Assembly: GCF_900108295.1 (NCBI RefSeq)
Contig: NZ_FNWK01000001.1
Location: forward strand, 992,001 to 1,056,000
Reading direction: 5' to 3'
Source of the DNA: Sphingopyxis sp. YR583
GTDB lineage: Bacteria; Pseudomonadota; Alphaproteobacteria; Sphingomonadales; Sphingomonadaceae
Length of the DNA stretch: 64,000 nt
Below, piece by piece: positions 17,415 to 26,648 of the stretch. Under the pieces are notes generated by a model. The model saw only the letters and a list, made by a program, of their open reading frames with translations, did not search any database and had not been told where the DNA came from. The position numbers and the translations under genes are program-made. Positions within the stretch are counted from its first letter, which is position 1; each line of letters begins with the position of its first letter.

Positions 17415-19256
17415 TCAGATGACTGTTTCCATCGCCGCAAGCACGGCCGAACCACCCTTTTCGGCCTCATCGGCATGGTGACGAAACAGCGCGAACAGTT
17501 CGCGGCCGACACCGACCGCGGGCGACGGAGCCACTGCGGGGCTGCGCGCCGCCCATATGGCGGGATCGACGAGCGCCAACACTTCACCCTTGCGCGCACA
17601 GACACGGACGATGTCGCCGTCGGCGAGGAAGGCGAGCGGGCCGCTGACCCCGTCGGCACCGGGCAGCGCCTCGGGCGACAAATGGATCACCGCCGGCACC
17701 TTGCCGCTCGCCCCCGACATCCGGCCGTCGGTGAGCAAGGCGACGCGGAAACCGCGGTCCTGCAGCACGCCAAGCGCCGGGGTGAGCTTGTGCAGTTCGG
17801 GCATGCCGTTCGCGCGCGGCCCCTGGAAACGCACGACGACGACCACATCGCGCTCGAGTTCGCCGGCCTTGAACGCCGCCAGCACCGCATCCTGCGTATC
17901 GAAGATCCGGCACGGCGCCTCGATCGTCCAGCGATCCTCGGCGACCGCGCTGGTCTTGATGATCGCACGGCCAAGGTTACCCGCGAGCAGGCGCATCCCG
18001 CCGTCGGCCGAGAAAGGCGCGGAAACGGGGCGCAACATCGTATCGTCGCGACTCTCGGTCGGCGCCGCCTGCCAGTGGAGTTCGTCGTTCACGAGCACGG
18101 GCTCGGCAGCATAATCGGCCATCGTTCCGCCAACAGTCAGCACATCGCCGTGCAACAGCCCCGCGCCGAGCAGTTCCTTGACGACATAGCCGACACCGCC
18201 GGCCGCGTGGAAGTTGTTCACGTCGCCCGCGCCGTTCGGATAGACGCGCGCGAGCAAGGGCACCGCGTGGCTCAATTCGTCGAAATCCTGCCAGTCGATG
18301 ATGATCCCCGCCGCGCGGGCAATGGCGGGCAGGTGGATCGCATGGTTGGTCGACCCGCCCGTCGCGAGCAGGCCGATCGCGGCGTTGACGATCGCTTTTT
18401 CGTCGATGCAACGCGCCAGCGGCCGGTAATCGTCGCCGTCCCAACCGATCTCGGCGATCCGGTGCGTTGCGGTGCGCGTCAATTCCTGCCGCAGCTTCGT
18501 TCCGGGATTGGTGAAGGCGCTGCCGGGGATATGGAGCCCCATCAGTTCCATCATCATCTGGTTGCTGTTCGCTGTGCCATAGAAGGTACAGGTGCCTGCC
18601 CCATGATAGCTTGCTGCCTCGGCTTCGAGCAGCTCATCGCGGCTCGCCTTGCCCTCGGCATAAAGCTGGCGGACGCGCTGCTTTTCCTTGTTCGCAAGAC
18701 CCGAGGGCATCGGTCCCGCCGGGATCAATATCTGCGGCAGATGACCGAAGCGCAGCGCACCGATCAGCAGGCCGGGGACGATCTTGTCGCATATGCCGAG
18801 CAGCAGCGCGCTCTCGAACATCGCATGGCTGAGCGCGATCACGGTGCCCTGCGCGATATTGTCGCGGCTGAACAAAGACAGGTCCATGCCCGCCTGCCCC
18901 TGCGTCACCCCATCGCACATCGCGGGAACCCCGCCCGCGACCTGCGCGGTCGCGCCGACTTCGCGCGCGAACAATTTGATCTGCTCGGGATAGCGGCCGT
19001 AGGGCTGATGCGCCGAGAGCATGTCGTTATAGCTGGTGACGATGCCGATGTTCATCGCCGCGCCGGTACGGATCGCAGGCTTGTCCTCGCCCGAGGCGGC
19101 AAAGCCGTGCGCAAGGTTACCGCACGACAGATTGCCGCGGTTGGTTCCGGCGTCGCGCTGGCGATCCATCAGGTCGAGATAGGCGGCGCGGCGCGGCGCG
19201 CTGCGTTCGATGATACGATCGGTAACCTTGGCGATTACGGGGTTCAGATCAGTCAT
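17415..19256 (-). CDS. edd: Phosphogluconate dehydratase
   Basis: 613 residues, full length for Edd of the IlvD/Edd family. It dehydrates 6-phosphogluconate to KDPG. The iron-sulfur ligand regions are visible as SCGNLAHG near the N-terminus, [12 protein letters not shown], and [16 protein letters not shown], all family signatures; [18 protein letters not shown] marks the C-terminal domain. The ATG at 19256 lies eight bases inside the end of zwf, so translation is probably coupled. With zwf upstream and eda downstream this forms a complete glucose-6-phosphate to pyruvate plus triose-phosphate route except for 6-phosphogluconolactonase, which is not in the window. Confidence 0.97.
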   Translation of the reverse strand: MTDLNPVIAKVTDRIIERSAPRRAAYLDLMDRQRDAGTNRGNLSCGNLAHGFAASGEDKPAIRTGAAMNIGIVTSYNDMLSAHQPYGRYPEQIKLFAREVGATAQVAGGVPAMCDGVTQGQAGMDLSLFSRDNIAQGTVIALSHAMFESALLLGICDKIVPGLLIGALRFGHLPQILIPAGPMPSGLANKEKQRVRQLYAEGKASRDELLEAEAASYHGAGTCTFYGTANSNQMMMELMGLHIPGSAFTNPGTKLRQELTRTATHRIAEIGWDGDDYRPLARCIDEKAIVNAAIGLLATGGSTNHAIHLPAIARAAGIIIDWQDFDELSHAVPLLARVYPNGAGDVNNFHAAGGVGYVVKELLGAGLLHGDVLTVGGTMADYAAEPVLVNDELHWQAAPTESRDDTMLRPVSAPFSADGGMRLLAGNLGRAIIKTSAVAEDRWTIEAPCRIFDTQDAVLAAFKAGELERDVVVVVRFQGPRANGMPELHKLTPALGVLQDRGFRVALLTDGRMSGASGKVPAVIHLSPEALPGADGVSGPLAFLADGDIVRVCARKGEVLALVDPAIWAARSPAVAPSPAVGVGRELFALFRHHADEAEKGGSAVLAAMETVI

Positions 19257-20712
19257 GCCAGCTCGCTCCGTCGCGCTCGATCAGCGCGATTGCACTCGAC
19301 GGCCCCCAGCTTCCCGCCGTGTAATTCTGCGGCGCCATGTCGACCGCGGCCCAGGCGTCGCGGATCGAATCGATCCACTGCCACTGCGCCTCGACCTCGT
19401 CGCGACGGACGAACAGGGTCTGGTCGCCCTCGATGAAATCGAGCAGCAGGCGTTCGTACGCGATGCGGCGGCGCTCGCCGGCAAAGCTGTGCGAGAGCGA
19501 GACGTCCATCGTCACTTCCTTGAGCTTGACCCCGTCGCGGTCGAGTCCCGGCTGTTTTGCCATCACCTTGACCCGGATATTCTCCTCGGGCTGCAGGTTG
19601 ATGATCATGCTGTTCGCGTCGAGCTTGCCCGCGCCGACCCGCGCAAAGATATTGTGCGGCACCGGCTTGAACTGGATCAGCACCTCCGACTTGCGCTGCG
19701 GCATCCTTTTGCCGGTACGAAGGTAAAAGGGAACGCCCTTCCAGCGCCAATTGTCGATATAGGCCTTCAACGCGACGAAAGTTTCGGTGTTCGACGGATT
19801 GCCGAGTTCGTCGGCATAACCCGAGACCGCGCCGCCATTGACTGCGCCGCTGCTATACTGCCCCTTGACGCTGTGCATCTTCACATCCTCGGCGCTCATC
19901 TTGCGAAGGCTGCGGAGCAGCTTCACCTTCTCGTCGCGCACCGCGGTCGACGAGACGCTGGACGGCGGCTCCATCGCGATGATCGCCAGCAGCTGCAGCA
20001 TATGGTTCTGCACCATGTCCTTCAGCGCGCCGACGCCGTCATAATAAGAGACGCGGCCCTCGAGCCCGACGGTTTCGGCAACGGTGATCTGGACATGGTC
20101 AATCGCCTGCGCGTTCCACAGCGGCTCGAACAACATATTTGCAAAACGCAGCGCGAGCAGGTTCTGGACCGTTTCCTTGCCCAGATAATGGTCGATGCGG
20201 AAGACGCGGTCCTCGGCAAAGGCATCGCCGACCTCTGCATTGACCTGCCGCGAGGACGCGAGATCCTGCCCGATCGGCTTTTCCATCGCGATCCGGCATT
20301 CGGCACACGCAATGTTCGCAGCCTTCAGCCCCTGCGCAATCGGTCCGAACATCGAGGGCGGGGTAGACAGGTAAGCGCCAATCGGGCGGCCAAGCCGGTC
20401 GCCAAGCTGCGCCGCAAGATCGTCATAACCCGTCCCGGCACCGGCATCGACCGGACAATAGTCCACCCGTTCCAGAAAGCTCGCGATCTGCGCGTCGTCG
20501 AGCCGATCGTCGGACAGATGATCGGCGAGCGCTTCGCGCACCATCTGGTGGCACGCCGTGCGATCCATCTTCGAGCGCCCCGATGCGACGATCGTCAGCG
20601 CATCTTCAAGCAACCCGTCGACGTGCAGATTGTAGAGCGAGGGAAAGAGCATGCGCTGCGCAAGGTCGCCCGTCGCGCCGAACAGGATCAGGGTTTCGAC
20701 TTTCACGCTCAC
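19249..20712 (-). CDS. zwf: Glucose-6-phosphate 1-dehydrogenase
   Basis: 487 residues. It oxidises glucose-6-phosphate with NAD(P)+ to 6-phosphogluconolactone. [19 protein letters not shown] is the nucleotide-binding start, [19 protein letters not shown] the active-site signature with the substrate-binding lysine and catalytic histidine region, and [10 protein letters not shown] a conserved substrate-binding element. The GTG at 20712 was chosen because AAGGGGA lies about six bases upstream and homology begins at once; a second in-frame GTG two codons later is possible. It heads zwf-edd-eda and is transcribed away from glpD across a 121-base spacer. Confidence 0.96.
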   Translation of the reverse strand: MSVKVETLILFGATGDLAQRMLFPSLYNLHVDGLLEDALTIVASGRSKMDRTACHQMVREALADHLSDDRLDDAQIASFLERVDYCPVDAGAGTGYDDLAAQLGDRLGRPIGAYLSTPPSMFGPIAQGLKAANIACAECRIAMEKPIGQDLASSRQVNAEVGDAFAEDRVFRIDHYLGKETVQNLLALRFANMLFEPLWNAQAIDHVQITVAETVGLEGRVSYYDGVGALKDMVQNHMLQLLAIIAMEPPSSVSSTAVRDEKVKLLRSLRKMSAEDVKMHSVKGQYSSGAVNGGAVSGYADELGNPSNTETFVALKAYIDNWRWKGVPFYLRTGKRMPQRKSEVLIQFKPVPHNIFARVGAGKLDANSMIINLQPEENIRVKVMAKQPGLDRDGVKLKEVTMDVSLSHSFAGERRRIAYERLLLDFIEGDQTLFVRRDEVEAQWQWIDSIRDAWAAVDMAPQNYTAGSWGPSSAIALIERDGASWHD

Positions 20713-20833
20713 TACAGTCCCCTTGGATAATATGATTGAATTGAAGGATGCACCCCGCGAATGCAACGCGCATACGTAAGCCGCATACGATGTCGCCTCT
20801 TGGCAAATCCGACAACGCTGCCATAGGAACGCC
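20713..20833. promoter_or_regulatory. Divergent zwf/glpD intergenic region with paired CGCATACG repeats
   Basis: The 121-base spacer serves both the Entner-Doudoroff operon and glpD. It holds two direct copies of CGCATACG at 20769-20776 and 20782-20789, 13 bases apart from start to start, slightly more than one helical turn. Such spaced direct repeats often bind a dimeric regulator on one face of the DNA. No regulator gene is adjacent and I do not recognise the motif; it does not look like a HexR or GlpR site. No convincing -35/-10 pair could be set for either direction. Confidence 0.4.
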
Positions 20834-22384
20834 ATGACCGACACCCCTGCCCCTTATGATGTCATCGTCGTCGGCGGCGGTGTCAATGGCGCGGGCGTTG
20901 CGCGCGATGCGGCGGGGCGCGGCGCGCGCGTCCTGTTGATCGAGGCGGACGACCTTGCCGAAGGCACCTCGTCGAAATCGACCAAGCTGATCCACGGCGG
21001 GTTGCGCTACCTTGAACATTATGAGTTTGGCTTGGTGCGCGAGGCGCTGAAGGAACGCGAAATATTGTGGGGCATCGCGCCGCACATCATTCGTCCGCTG
21101 CGCTTCGTGTTGCCGCACCGGCCGGGACTGCGTCCGCGCTGGCTGCTGCGGCTGGGCCTGTTTCTTTACGACCATATCGGCGGCCGCAAGAAACTGCCCG
21201 CGACGCGTTCGATCGATCTTCGGCATCACGACGCGGGCGGACCGCTTCAGCCGCAATATGTGAAGGGTTTCGAATATTCGGACGGCTGGGTCGACGACGC
21301 CCGCCTCGTCACACTCAATGCCCGTGACGCCGCCGACCGCGGCGCCCGCGTCCGCACGCGCACGCGGGCCGAGATGCTGCGCTGCGAGGATGGGCTGTGG
21401 GTGGTCGACGCGCGCGACGACCAGGGCCACCAATATCGCTTCACCGGCCGCAGCGTCGTCAATGCGGCGGGCCCCGCCGTGCTCGACCTGCTCAAGCGCG
21501 CCGATGCCGAGCCCGATCATCAGATGCGGCTCGTTCGCGGATCGCATATCGTCGTGCGGCGGATCTTCGAGCATGATTATGCCTATTTCTTCCAGCTTCC
21601 CGACGGGCGTATCTTCTTTGCCATTCCCTATGAACGCGACTTCACGCTGATCGGCACGACCGATCAGGACCATGAGGGGCCGGCCAGCGAGGCGAAGGCG
21701 AGCGACGAGGAAATCGCCTATCTGTGCGAAGGCGCCAGCCTCTATTTCCGCATGCCCGTCACCCCCGCCGATGTCGTGTGGACCTATTCGGGAGTGAGGC
21801 CGCTGATCGAGGACGGATCGGGGCGTCCCGAGGCGGCGACGCGCGGCTACCGGATCGACCTCGACATGACCGAAGGCGCGCCGCTGCTCACCATCTATGG
21901 CGGCAAGATCACCAGCTATCGCCACGTCGCCGAAGAGGCGGTCAACGAACTTTCGGGGCACATCGATGCCCTGTCGGGCAAGCGCTGGACCGGCAGGTCA
22001 TCCTTGCCCGGCGGTAATTTTCCGACCGATGGCGTCGCGGCGCTCAAGGCCGAATATAAGCTCGCCCATCCCTTCCTCGCCGCCCCGACGATCGATCGCA
22101 TCGCCCGCGCCTATGGCACCGACGCGCGGCGCTGGCTTGCAGGCGCGGATGATTGGGCCGCGCTCGGCGGCGAAATTGCGCACGGGCTCAGCGTCGCCGA
22201 GCTTCGCTGGATGGTAACGCGCGAATGGGCGCGGACGACCGACGACATCCTCTGGCGGCGGAGCAAGCTGGGGCTGCACTTTACTACCGAAGAGGTCGCT
22301 CGCCTTGCCGAACAGACCGAACGCCTCGTCAGCGAAGCGCGCTCGGCCGATCCCGAATATTTCGACGGCCTGGTGAATGGCTGA
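20834..22384 (+). CDS. glpD: Aerobic glycerol-3-phosphate dehydrogenase
   Basis: 516 residues, full length. It is a peripheral inner-membrane flavoprotein that oxidises glycerol-3-phosphate to dihydroxyacetone phosphate and passes electrons to quinone. The FAD-binding loop is VVGGGVNGAGVARDAAGRG, followed by GTSSKSTKLIHGGLRYL, the FAD-dependent G3P dehydrogenase signature. YGGKITSYRHVAEEAV and the DAO_C domain follow. AGGAACGCC precedes the ATG. It opposes gpsA, found in the lipid operon at 6881-7882, so the window holds both directions of the G3P/DHAP step. glpF and glpK are not present here. A hairpin shared with the convergent MOSC gene ends it. Confidence 0.96.
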   Translation: MTDTPAPYDVIVVGGGVNGAGVARDAAGRGARVLLIEADDLAEGTSSKSTKLIHGGLRYLEHYEFGLVREALKEREILWGIAPHIIRPLRFVLPHRPGLRPRWLLRLGLFLYDHIGGRKKLPATRSIDLRHHDAGGPLQPQYVKGFEYSDGWVDDARLVTLNARDAADRGARVRTRTRAEMLRCEDGLWVVDARDDQGHQYRFTGRSVVNAAGPAVLDLLKRADAEPDHQMRLVRGSHIVVRRIFEHDYAYFFQLPDGRIFFAIPYERDFTLIGTTDQDHEGPASEAKASDEEIAYLCEGASLYFRMPVTPADVVWTYSGVRPLIEDGSGRPEAATRGYRIDLDMTEGAPLLTIYGGKITSYRHVAEEAVNELSGHIDALSGKRWTGRSSLPGGNFPTDGVAALKAEYKLAHPFLAAPTIDRIARAYGTDARRWLAGADDWAALGGEIAHGLSVAELRWMVTREWARTTDDILWRRSKLGLHFTTEEVARLAEQTERLVSEARSADPEYFDGLVNG

Positions 22385-22396
22385 CAAGGATCGTCG

Positions 22397-22415
22397 GGCG
22401 GCGCTCCCCGCCGCC
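22397..22415. terminator. Bidirectional hairpin between glpD and the MOSC gene
   Basis: GGCGGCG (22397-22403) pairs with CGCCGCC (22409-22415) around a five-base loop, in the 30-base space between two convergent genes; the right arm touches the MOSC stop codon. The stem is short and lacks a T-run, so it is a weak candidate for two-way termination. Confidence 0.45.
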
Positions 22416-23074
22416 TAGTCGGCGCCGAATTGCTCGGCGAGCTTGGCGCGGCGCGCTTTCCATGTTTCGGCGAGGATCGGCACGTCCCGCAGCGCGCGCA
22501 GGTCGGCCAGCCGGTCTTTCGCCTCGCCGCCGATCAGCAGGGCAAAGAGCGACGCCAGCGGCCATTCGGGATAGGGCCGCTCGACAAGCTCCAGCCCGTC
22601 GCCGGCGCGGACATGGCCGGGTTCGAGCACCCGATAATACCACCCCGTGCGCCGCGTCTTGACCACCTGTGCCATCACGCCCTTGGTCTGGAACCGGTGG
22701 TCGAGCTTCCAGCACGGCTGGCGCGCCTGCGTCACTTCGATCAGAGCGGTGCCCAACCGAAAGCGGTCGCCGAGAAAGACATTCTGCTCGTCGAGCCCGG
22801 TCGTCGAGATATTCTCGCCGAACGCGCCTGGCGCATCGAGCAAGGGGGCATCGCCCAGATAGCTCCGCCACCAGTCATAATGGTCGGCCGGATAATGATG
22901 GATCGCCTTGTCGATGCCGCCATGGACCGTCCGGTCGGCCTGTTCATCGCCGACAAGCCCCATCGCATCGACAGCGACCGCGTCCATGACCGGCAGCTTG
23001 CCGATGGCGCTGGGCTCGTCGCCGCGAAAGGGCTGCGACTTGCCAAGGAGGACAGCGAGAATCGGCGTTTCCAT
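22415..23074 (-). CDS. YiiM-like MOSC domain protein
   Basis: 219 residues. It matches the E. coli YiiM layout: an N-terminal beta segment, GLVGDEQADRTVHGGIDKAIHHYP (the MOSC core with conserved H-G-G and H-Y-P), FGENISTTGL, then ARQPCWKLDHRF, which carries the conserved cysteine proposed to hold the molybdenum cofactor sulfur or persulfide. A C-terminal 3-alpha domain ends in DVPILAETWKARR. YiiM supports reduction of N-hydroxylated bases such as 6-N-hydroxylaminopurine. The ATG at 23074 is where homology starts. It lies 40 bases after the MFS gene on the same strand, so the two may be co-transcribed. Confidence 0.88.
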   Translation of the reverse strand: METPILAVLLGKSQPFRGDEPSAIGKLPVMDAVAVDAMGLVGDEQADRTVHGGIDKAIHHYPADHYDWWRSYLGDAPLLDAPGAFGENISTTGLDEQNVFLGDRFRLGTALIEVTQARQPCWKLDHRFQTKGVMAQVVKTRRTGWYYRVLEPGHVRAGDGLELVERPYPEWPLASLFALLIGGEAKDRLADLRALRDVPILAETWKARRAKLAEQFGAD

Positions 23075-23114
23075 GCCGCCGATTGCATAAGCCCGGCGGC
23101 GCAAATGGCAATCG

Positions 23115-24278
23115 TCAGGCTTGCACGAGTAACGGAACGGCGCGTTGCCGCGTCGCAAGGACGATGACCAGTCCCGCCAGAGCCATGACGGCGCCCGCAA
23201 TCGACACCGCAGGGAAGCCGAGTCCGGCGCCGATCACCCCGCCGCCGACCGCCGCCCCGATGGCATTGCCAAGGTTAAACGCGCCGATATTGACCGCCGA
23301 GGCAAGGTTCGGAGCGTCGGATGCCGCCTCCATCACGCGCATCTGGAGCGGCGGGACGATGGCGAAAGTCGCGACGCCCCACAGGAAGATCGTGACTGCC
23401 GCGGCGATCGGCGAATACATCGTCGCCGCAAACAGGATCAGCATCACGACAAGCCCGCTGAGCGAGACAATCAGCGTGCGGTCGATCGAACGATCGGCGA
23501 ACACGCCGCCAAGCCAGTTGCCCACGGTGAGGCCAAGGCCATAGATCACCAGCATCGCGGTCACGAACAAAGTCCCCGCCCCCGTCGCCTCAGTCAGGAT
23601 CGGCGCGATATAGGTGAAGACGGTGAACATCGCCGCCGACCCGATCGCGGTCAGCGCAAGCGCGACGAGCACTTCGCGGCGCTTCAGCACACCAAGTTCG
23701 GCGAGCATATTGCCACCCTCGGCCCGGGGGATGTCGGGGAGCGCGAAGCGAAGCGCGGCCATGGTGAAAAGGCCCCAGATCGCGATGATGCCGAAAGCGG
23801 TGCGCCAGCCGAAACTCTCGCCGATCCATGGCGCAAGCGGCACGCCGATCACATTGGCGAGCGTCAGCCCCATGAACATCGCCGCGACCGCGCTCGCGCG
23901 CTTGTCGGGTGCGACGAGGCTGGCCGCGACGACCGAGCCGACGCCGAAGAAGGCGCCATGATTGAGCGAAGTGGTCACGCGTGCGACCATCAGCGTCGAA
24001 TAATCGCCCGCGATCGCCGAGAGAAAGTTGCCGAGCGTGAAGATAGCCATCAGGCCGATCAACAAGGTGCGGCGGTTCATCCGCGCGGTGGTGAGCGTCA
24101 TCAGCGGCGCGCCGAGCATCACGCCGAGCGCATAGGCCGAGACGAGCAGCCCGGCGGCGGGAATCGAGACCCCGAGCCCCTCGGCCATATCGGGCAGCAG
24201 GCCCATCGGCGCGAATTCGGTGATGCCGATGCCGAAGGCGCCGGTCGCGAGTGCCAGCAGCGGAAAATTGATCTTCAT
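23115..24278 (-). CDS. MFS transporter, DHA1 (AraJ/YdhP-like) drug or sugar efflux family
   Basis: 387 residues with about 12 hydrophobic segments. The start PLLALATGAFGIGITEFAPMGLLPDMAEGLG is the typical helix-1 motif of AraJ/YdhP/SotB-type DHA1 carriers (T-E-F-x-x-x-G-L-L). A motif-A-like segment follows helix 2 (LTTARMNRR), and NHGAFFGVGSVVAASLV lies in helix 4. These proteins export small molecules such as arabinose derivatives or drugs with proton antiport. It faces a LysR regulator across a 100-base spacer containing a palindrome, so it is the probable target of that regulator. The exported substrate cannot be told from sequence. Confidence 0.88.
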   Translation of the reverse strand: MKINFPLLALATGAFGIGITEFAPMGLLPDMAEGLGVSIPAAGLLVSAYALGVMLGAPLMTLTTARMNRRTLLIGLMAIFTLGNFLSAIAGDYSTLMVARVTTSLNHGAFFGVGSVVAASLVAPDKRASAVAAMFMGLTLANVIGVPLAPWIGESFGWRTAFGIIAIWGLFTMAALRFALPDIPRAEGGNMLAELGVLKRREVLVALALTAIGSAAMFTVFTYIAPILTEATGAGTLFVTAMLVIYGLGLTVGNWLGGVFADRSIDRTLIVSLSGLVVMLILFAATMYSPIAAAVTIFLWGVATFAIVPPLQMRVMEAASDAPNLASAVNIGAFNLGNAIGAAVGGGVIGAGLGFPAVSIAGAVMALAGLVIVLATRQRAVPLLVQA

Positions 24279-24362
24279 GAGCCTGATTCCCTGATTTTCA
24301 TCAGACGCACAGATGGCGGTGCAAATAGCCCAAGTTTAGAGCGTGTTTCGGTCAAACATTTA

Positions 24363-24375
24363 TGCGTATAACGCA
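24363..24375. promoter_or_regulatory. Candidate LysR-type operator TGCGT-N3-ACGCA
   Basis: A perfect palindrome with the T-N11-A outline of LysR-type boxes lies three bases before the preferred regulator start, in the divergent MFS/LysR spacer. This placement is usual for autoregulation and control of the divergent gene. The half site is short and no second copy was seen in the spacer. Confidence 0.5.
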
Positions 24376-24378
24376 CAG

Positions 24379-25308
24379 ATGAGCCGCGATCGCGTCAACC
24401 GTGCCGCCGATATGGAAATCTTCGCGACCGCGATCGAGCGCGGCGGCTTTTCCGCCGCGGCGCGCGTGCTCGGCCTGTCGCCGTCGGCGGTCAGCCGGAC
24501 AATCTCGGGAATCGAGGCGCGGTTCGGCGTCCGCCTGATCGTCCGTACCACGCGCGCGCTGGCGATGACGGCGGAAGGCGAGGCCTATTATCACGCCGCG
24601 CGGCGCATCCTCGCAGACCTCACCGAAGTCGAGCAGGCGATCGGCGAACAGGCCGCACCGCGCGGGCGGCTCCGCGTCAGCACCACCCATTCCTATGGCC
24701 GCCGCTATATCGTGCCGCTGCTCGGCACCTTCGCCGACCTCTACCCCGGGATCATCGTCGACATCAGCCTGACCGACATGGTGATCGACCTCGTCGAGGA
24801 GCGCGCCGATGTCGCGATCCGCATCGGCCCGCTGCCCGACAGCCCGCTGATCGCGCGGCGGCTGGGCGAAAGCGACCGCGCCGTCATTGCCTCGCCCGCC
24901 TATTTGGCGAAGCACGGCACTCCCGCAATGCCCGAAGAGCTTGAGCACCATCGCTGCATTGGTTTCAACTTCCGCCGCCGCCAGCCGTGGTGGCCGTTCG
25001 TTCGCGACGGCCAAGGCTTCGACCTTCCCGTGACGCCCGCGATCGAGGCGAACAATGGCGACACCGTCGTCCAGCTTGCGCTTGAAAATGTCGGTATCGC
25101 GCGTGTCGGCCGCTTCAACGTCGCCGACGAAATTGCCGACGGCCGACTGGTCGAGATTCTCGCCGACTTTAATCCGGGTGATATCGAGCCCTTCCATGCG
25201 CTTTACCTCGGCGGGTCGACCCTGCCCGCGCGCGTGCGCGTGTTCATCGACTTCCTCGCCGACCGGCTCGGCCGCGACGGTTGGGACAAGCCCGCGTCGA
25301 TGGTTTAG
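24379..25308 (+). CDS. LysR family transcriptional regulator
   Basis: 309 residues from the preferred ATG. The N-terminal winged helix-turn-helix reads FATAIERGGFSAAARVLGLSPSAVSRTISGIEARFGVRL, followed by a linker helix and a PBP2-like effector domain (about 100-300) starting GRLRVSTTHSYGRRYIVPLL. This is the CrgA-like subgroup. The start at 24379 gives the normal MSRDRVNRAADMEIF N-terminus; an in-frame GTG at 24343 would add 12 residues and cover the palindrome. It is divergent from the MFS pump gene and most likely regulates it and itself. It is followed after nine bases by fdhD, which may be read through from it, but no functional link is evident. Confidence 0.9.
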   Translation: MSRDRVNRAADMEIFATAIERGGFSAAARVLGLSPSAVSRTISGIEARFGVRLIVRTTRALAMTAEGEAYYHAARRILADLTEVEQAIGEQAAPRGRLRVSTTHSYGRRYIVPLLGTFADLYPGIIVDISLTDMVIDLVEERADVAIRIGPLPDSPLIARRLGESDRAVIASPAYLAKHGTPAMPEELEHHRCIGFNFRRRQPWWPFVRDGQGFDLPVTPAIEANNGDTVVQLALENVGIARVGRFNVADEIADGRLVEILADFNPGDIEPFHALYLGGSTLPARVRVFIDFLADRLGRDGWDKPASMV

Positions 25309-25317
25309 GCTGCGCAG

Positions 25318-26142
25318 ATGATTCAGCCAGATGATCAGCGCGATCGAGAGATGGTCGACCTGCCCGTCCGCCGCCTCGGCCTTGCCGAACCCGGCGACGC
25401 TGACCTGACCCGCAGCATCGCGATCGAGGCGCCGGTTTCGGTCGAGGTCGGTGGCATCGCCTATGCGGTGATGATGGCGACGCCCGCCGATCTCGATGAT
25501 TATGCTGTCGGATTTGCACTGAGCGAGGGTCTGATCGAAACCGCAGACCAGATCGGCCGCGTCGATGTCCATCCGATCGAAGGCGGTTTTGCGCTGCGCA
25601 TCTGGTTGCCGCCCGAACGCAATGCGATCGCGCTCGAACGCGCACGCACGCGGGTGAGCGAGAGTAGCTGCGGGCTTTGCGGGATCGAGAATATCGAAGA
25701 GGTGCTGCGGCCGCTGCCCCCCGTGACCGCACGGATCGGGACCGACCGCAGCGCGATCGCCACCGCATTGGCGTCGCTCCGCGATCACCAGCCGCTCGGC
25801 CAGGCCACGGGTGCGGTCCATGCCGCGGCCTTCTGCTCGCCCGCGGGGCAAATCCTGCTCGCACGCGAGGATGTCGGGCGCCACAATGCGCTCGACAAGC
25901 TGATCGGCGCGATGGCGCGCACAGGCGTCGATCCGGCCAGCGGCTTCATTCTGCTCTCCGCGCGGTGCAGTTACGAACTCGTCGAAAAGACCGCGCGCGC
26001 GGGCTGCCCGATGCTCGTCACGGTTTCGGCCCCCACCAGCCTTGCCGCGACACGCGCGGCTGCGGCTGGCCTGACGCTCGTCGCTCTCGCACGGACGGAC
26101 TCGGCACTCATTGTCAGCGATCCGCACGGAATGATCGCGTGA
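25318..26142 (+). CDS. fdhD: Formate dehydrogenase accessory sulfurtransferase
   Basis: 274 residues, normal for FdhD. It transfers sulfur from IscS-type desulfurase to the molybdenum cofactor before its insertion into formate dehydrogenase-type enzymes. The conserved cysteine motif ESSCGLCG, the DLDDYAVGFALSEGLI segment, GAVHAAAFCSPAG, EDVGRHNALDKLIG and SARCSYELVEKTARAGCP are all present. Its last bases GTGA form the start codon of mobA, so the two are translationally coupled. A client molybdoenzyme is encoded just beyond, on the opposite strand (27284-29557), which makes the assignment secure. Confidence 0.96.
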   Translation: MIQPDDQRDREMVDLPVRRLGLAEPGDADLTRSIAIEAPVSVEVGGIAYAVMMATPADLDDYAVGFALSEGLIETADQIGRVDVHPIEGGFALRIWLPPERNAIALERARTRVSESSCGLCGIENIEEVLRPLPPVTARIGTDRSAIATALASLRDHQPLGQATGAVHAAAFCSPAGQILLAREDVGRHNALDKLIGAMARTGVDPASGFILLSARCSYELVEKTARAGCPMLVTVSAPTSLAATRAAAAGLTLVALARTDSALIVSDPHGMIA

Positions 26143-26648
26143 AAACGCTCGGCGCGGTCCTCGCAGGCGGACGGTCGAGCCGTTTCGGGTCGGACAAGGC
26201 GCTCGCCATGCTGGATGGACGAAGCTTGCTCGACCATGCCGCGACGGCGCTCCGCTCTCATTGCGACGCGGTGGTCATCGTCGGTCGCGGCGAGATCGCC
26301 GACTGGCCGCGCCCCGATATGGGGCCGCTGGGCGGGATGGCCGGGGCGCTGATCAATGCCGCGGATCACGGGTTTGATCAGTTGCTGACCGCGTCGGTCG
26401 ATTGCGTTCGTTTGCCCGATGATCTGCGCGCGCTGCTGGAGCCCGCGCCGGCCTTTCTGGAGACGCAGCCGGTGATCGGGCTGTGGCCCGTCGCAGCGCT
26501 GCGCGACCTTCAGGTCATGCTGGAAGATGGGAGCGATCTCGCAGTCAAAGCCTTCGCCCGGGGGATCGGCGCTCGTAGCGTGGCGAGCGATTTCGTACCG
26601 CCGAATATCAACAGCGCCGCCGACCTCGACCGCCTGACGGGGCTATGA
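26139..26648 (+). CDS. mobA: Molybdenum cofactor guanylyltransferase
   Basis: 169 residues, a little shorter than E. coli MobA (194). It adds GMP to molybdopterin to give the bis-MGD-type cofactor used by DMSO-reductase-family enzymes. The GTP-binding start LAGGRSSRFGSDKAL is diagnostic, and GPLGGMAGAL and the aspartate of TASVDCVRLP follow in order. The GTG start overlaps the fdhD TGA. Its TGA overlaps the stop codon of the convergent DUF1345 gene by a few bases. Both neighbours belong to formate-dehydrogenase-type maturation, so the function is supported by context. Confidence 0.93.
   Translation: MKTLGAVLAGGRSSRFGSDKALAMLDGRSLLDHAATALRSHCDAVVIVGRGEIADWPRPDMGPLGGMAGALINAADHGFDQLLTASVDCVRLPDDLRALLEPAPAFLETQPVIGLWPVAALRDLQVMLEDGSDLAVKAFARGIGARSVASDFVPPNINSAADLDRLTGL

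Noticed and set aside
14071-17481. A 1136-codon open frame on the plus strand opposite plsB, the AGPAT fusion and eda
   Set aside because: It is the antisense shadow of three solid minus-strand genes; its composition is Arg/Asp-rich without motifs, typical of GC-rich antisense frames.
20723-20728. TTGGAT in the zwf leader as another GntR half-site
   Set aside because: No right arm at the proper distance and it coincides with the zwf ribosome-binding region; six bases are expected by chance.
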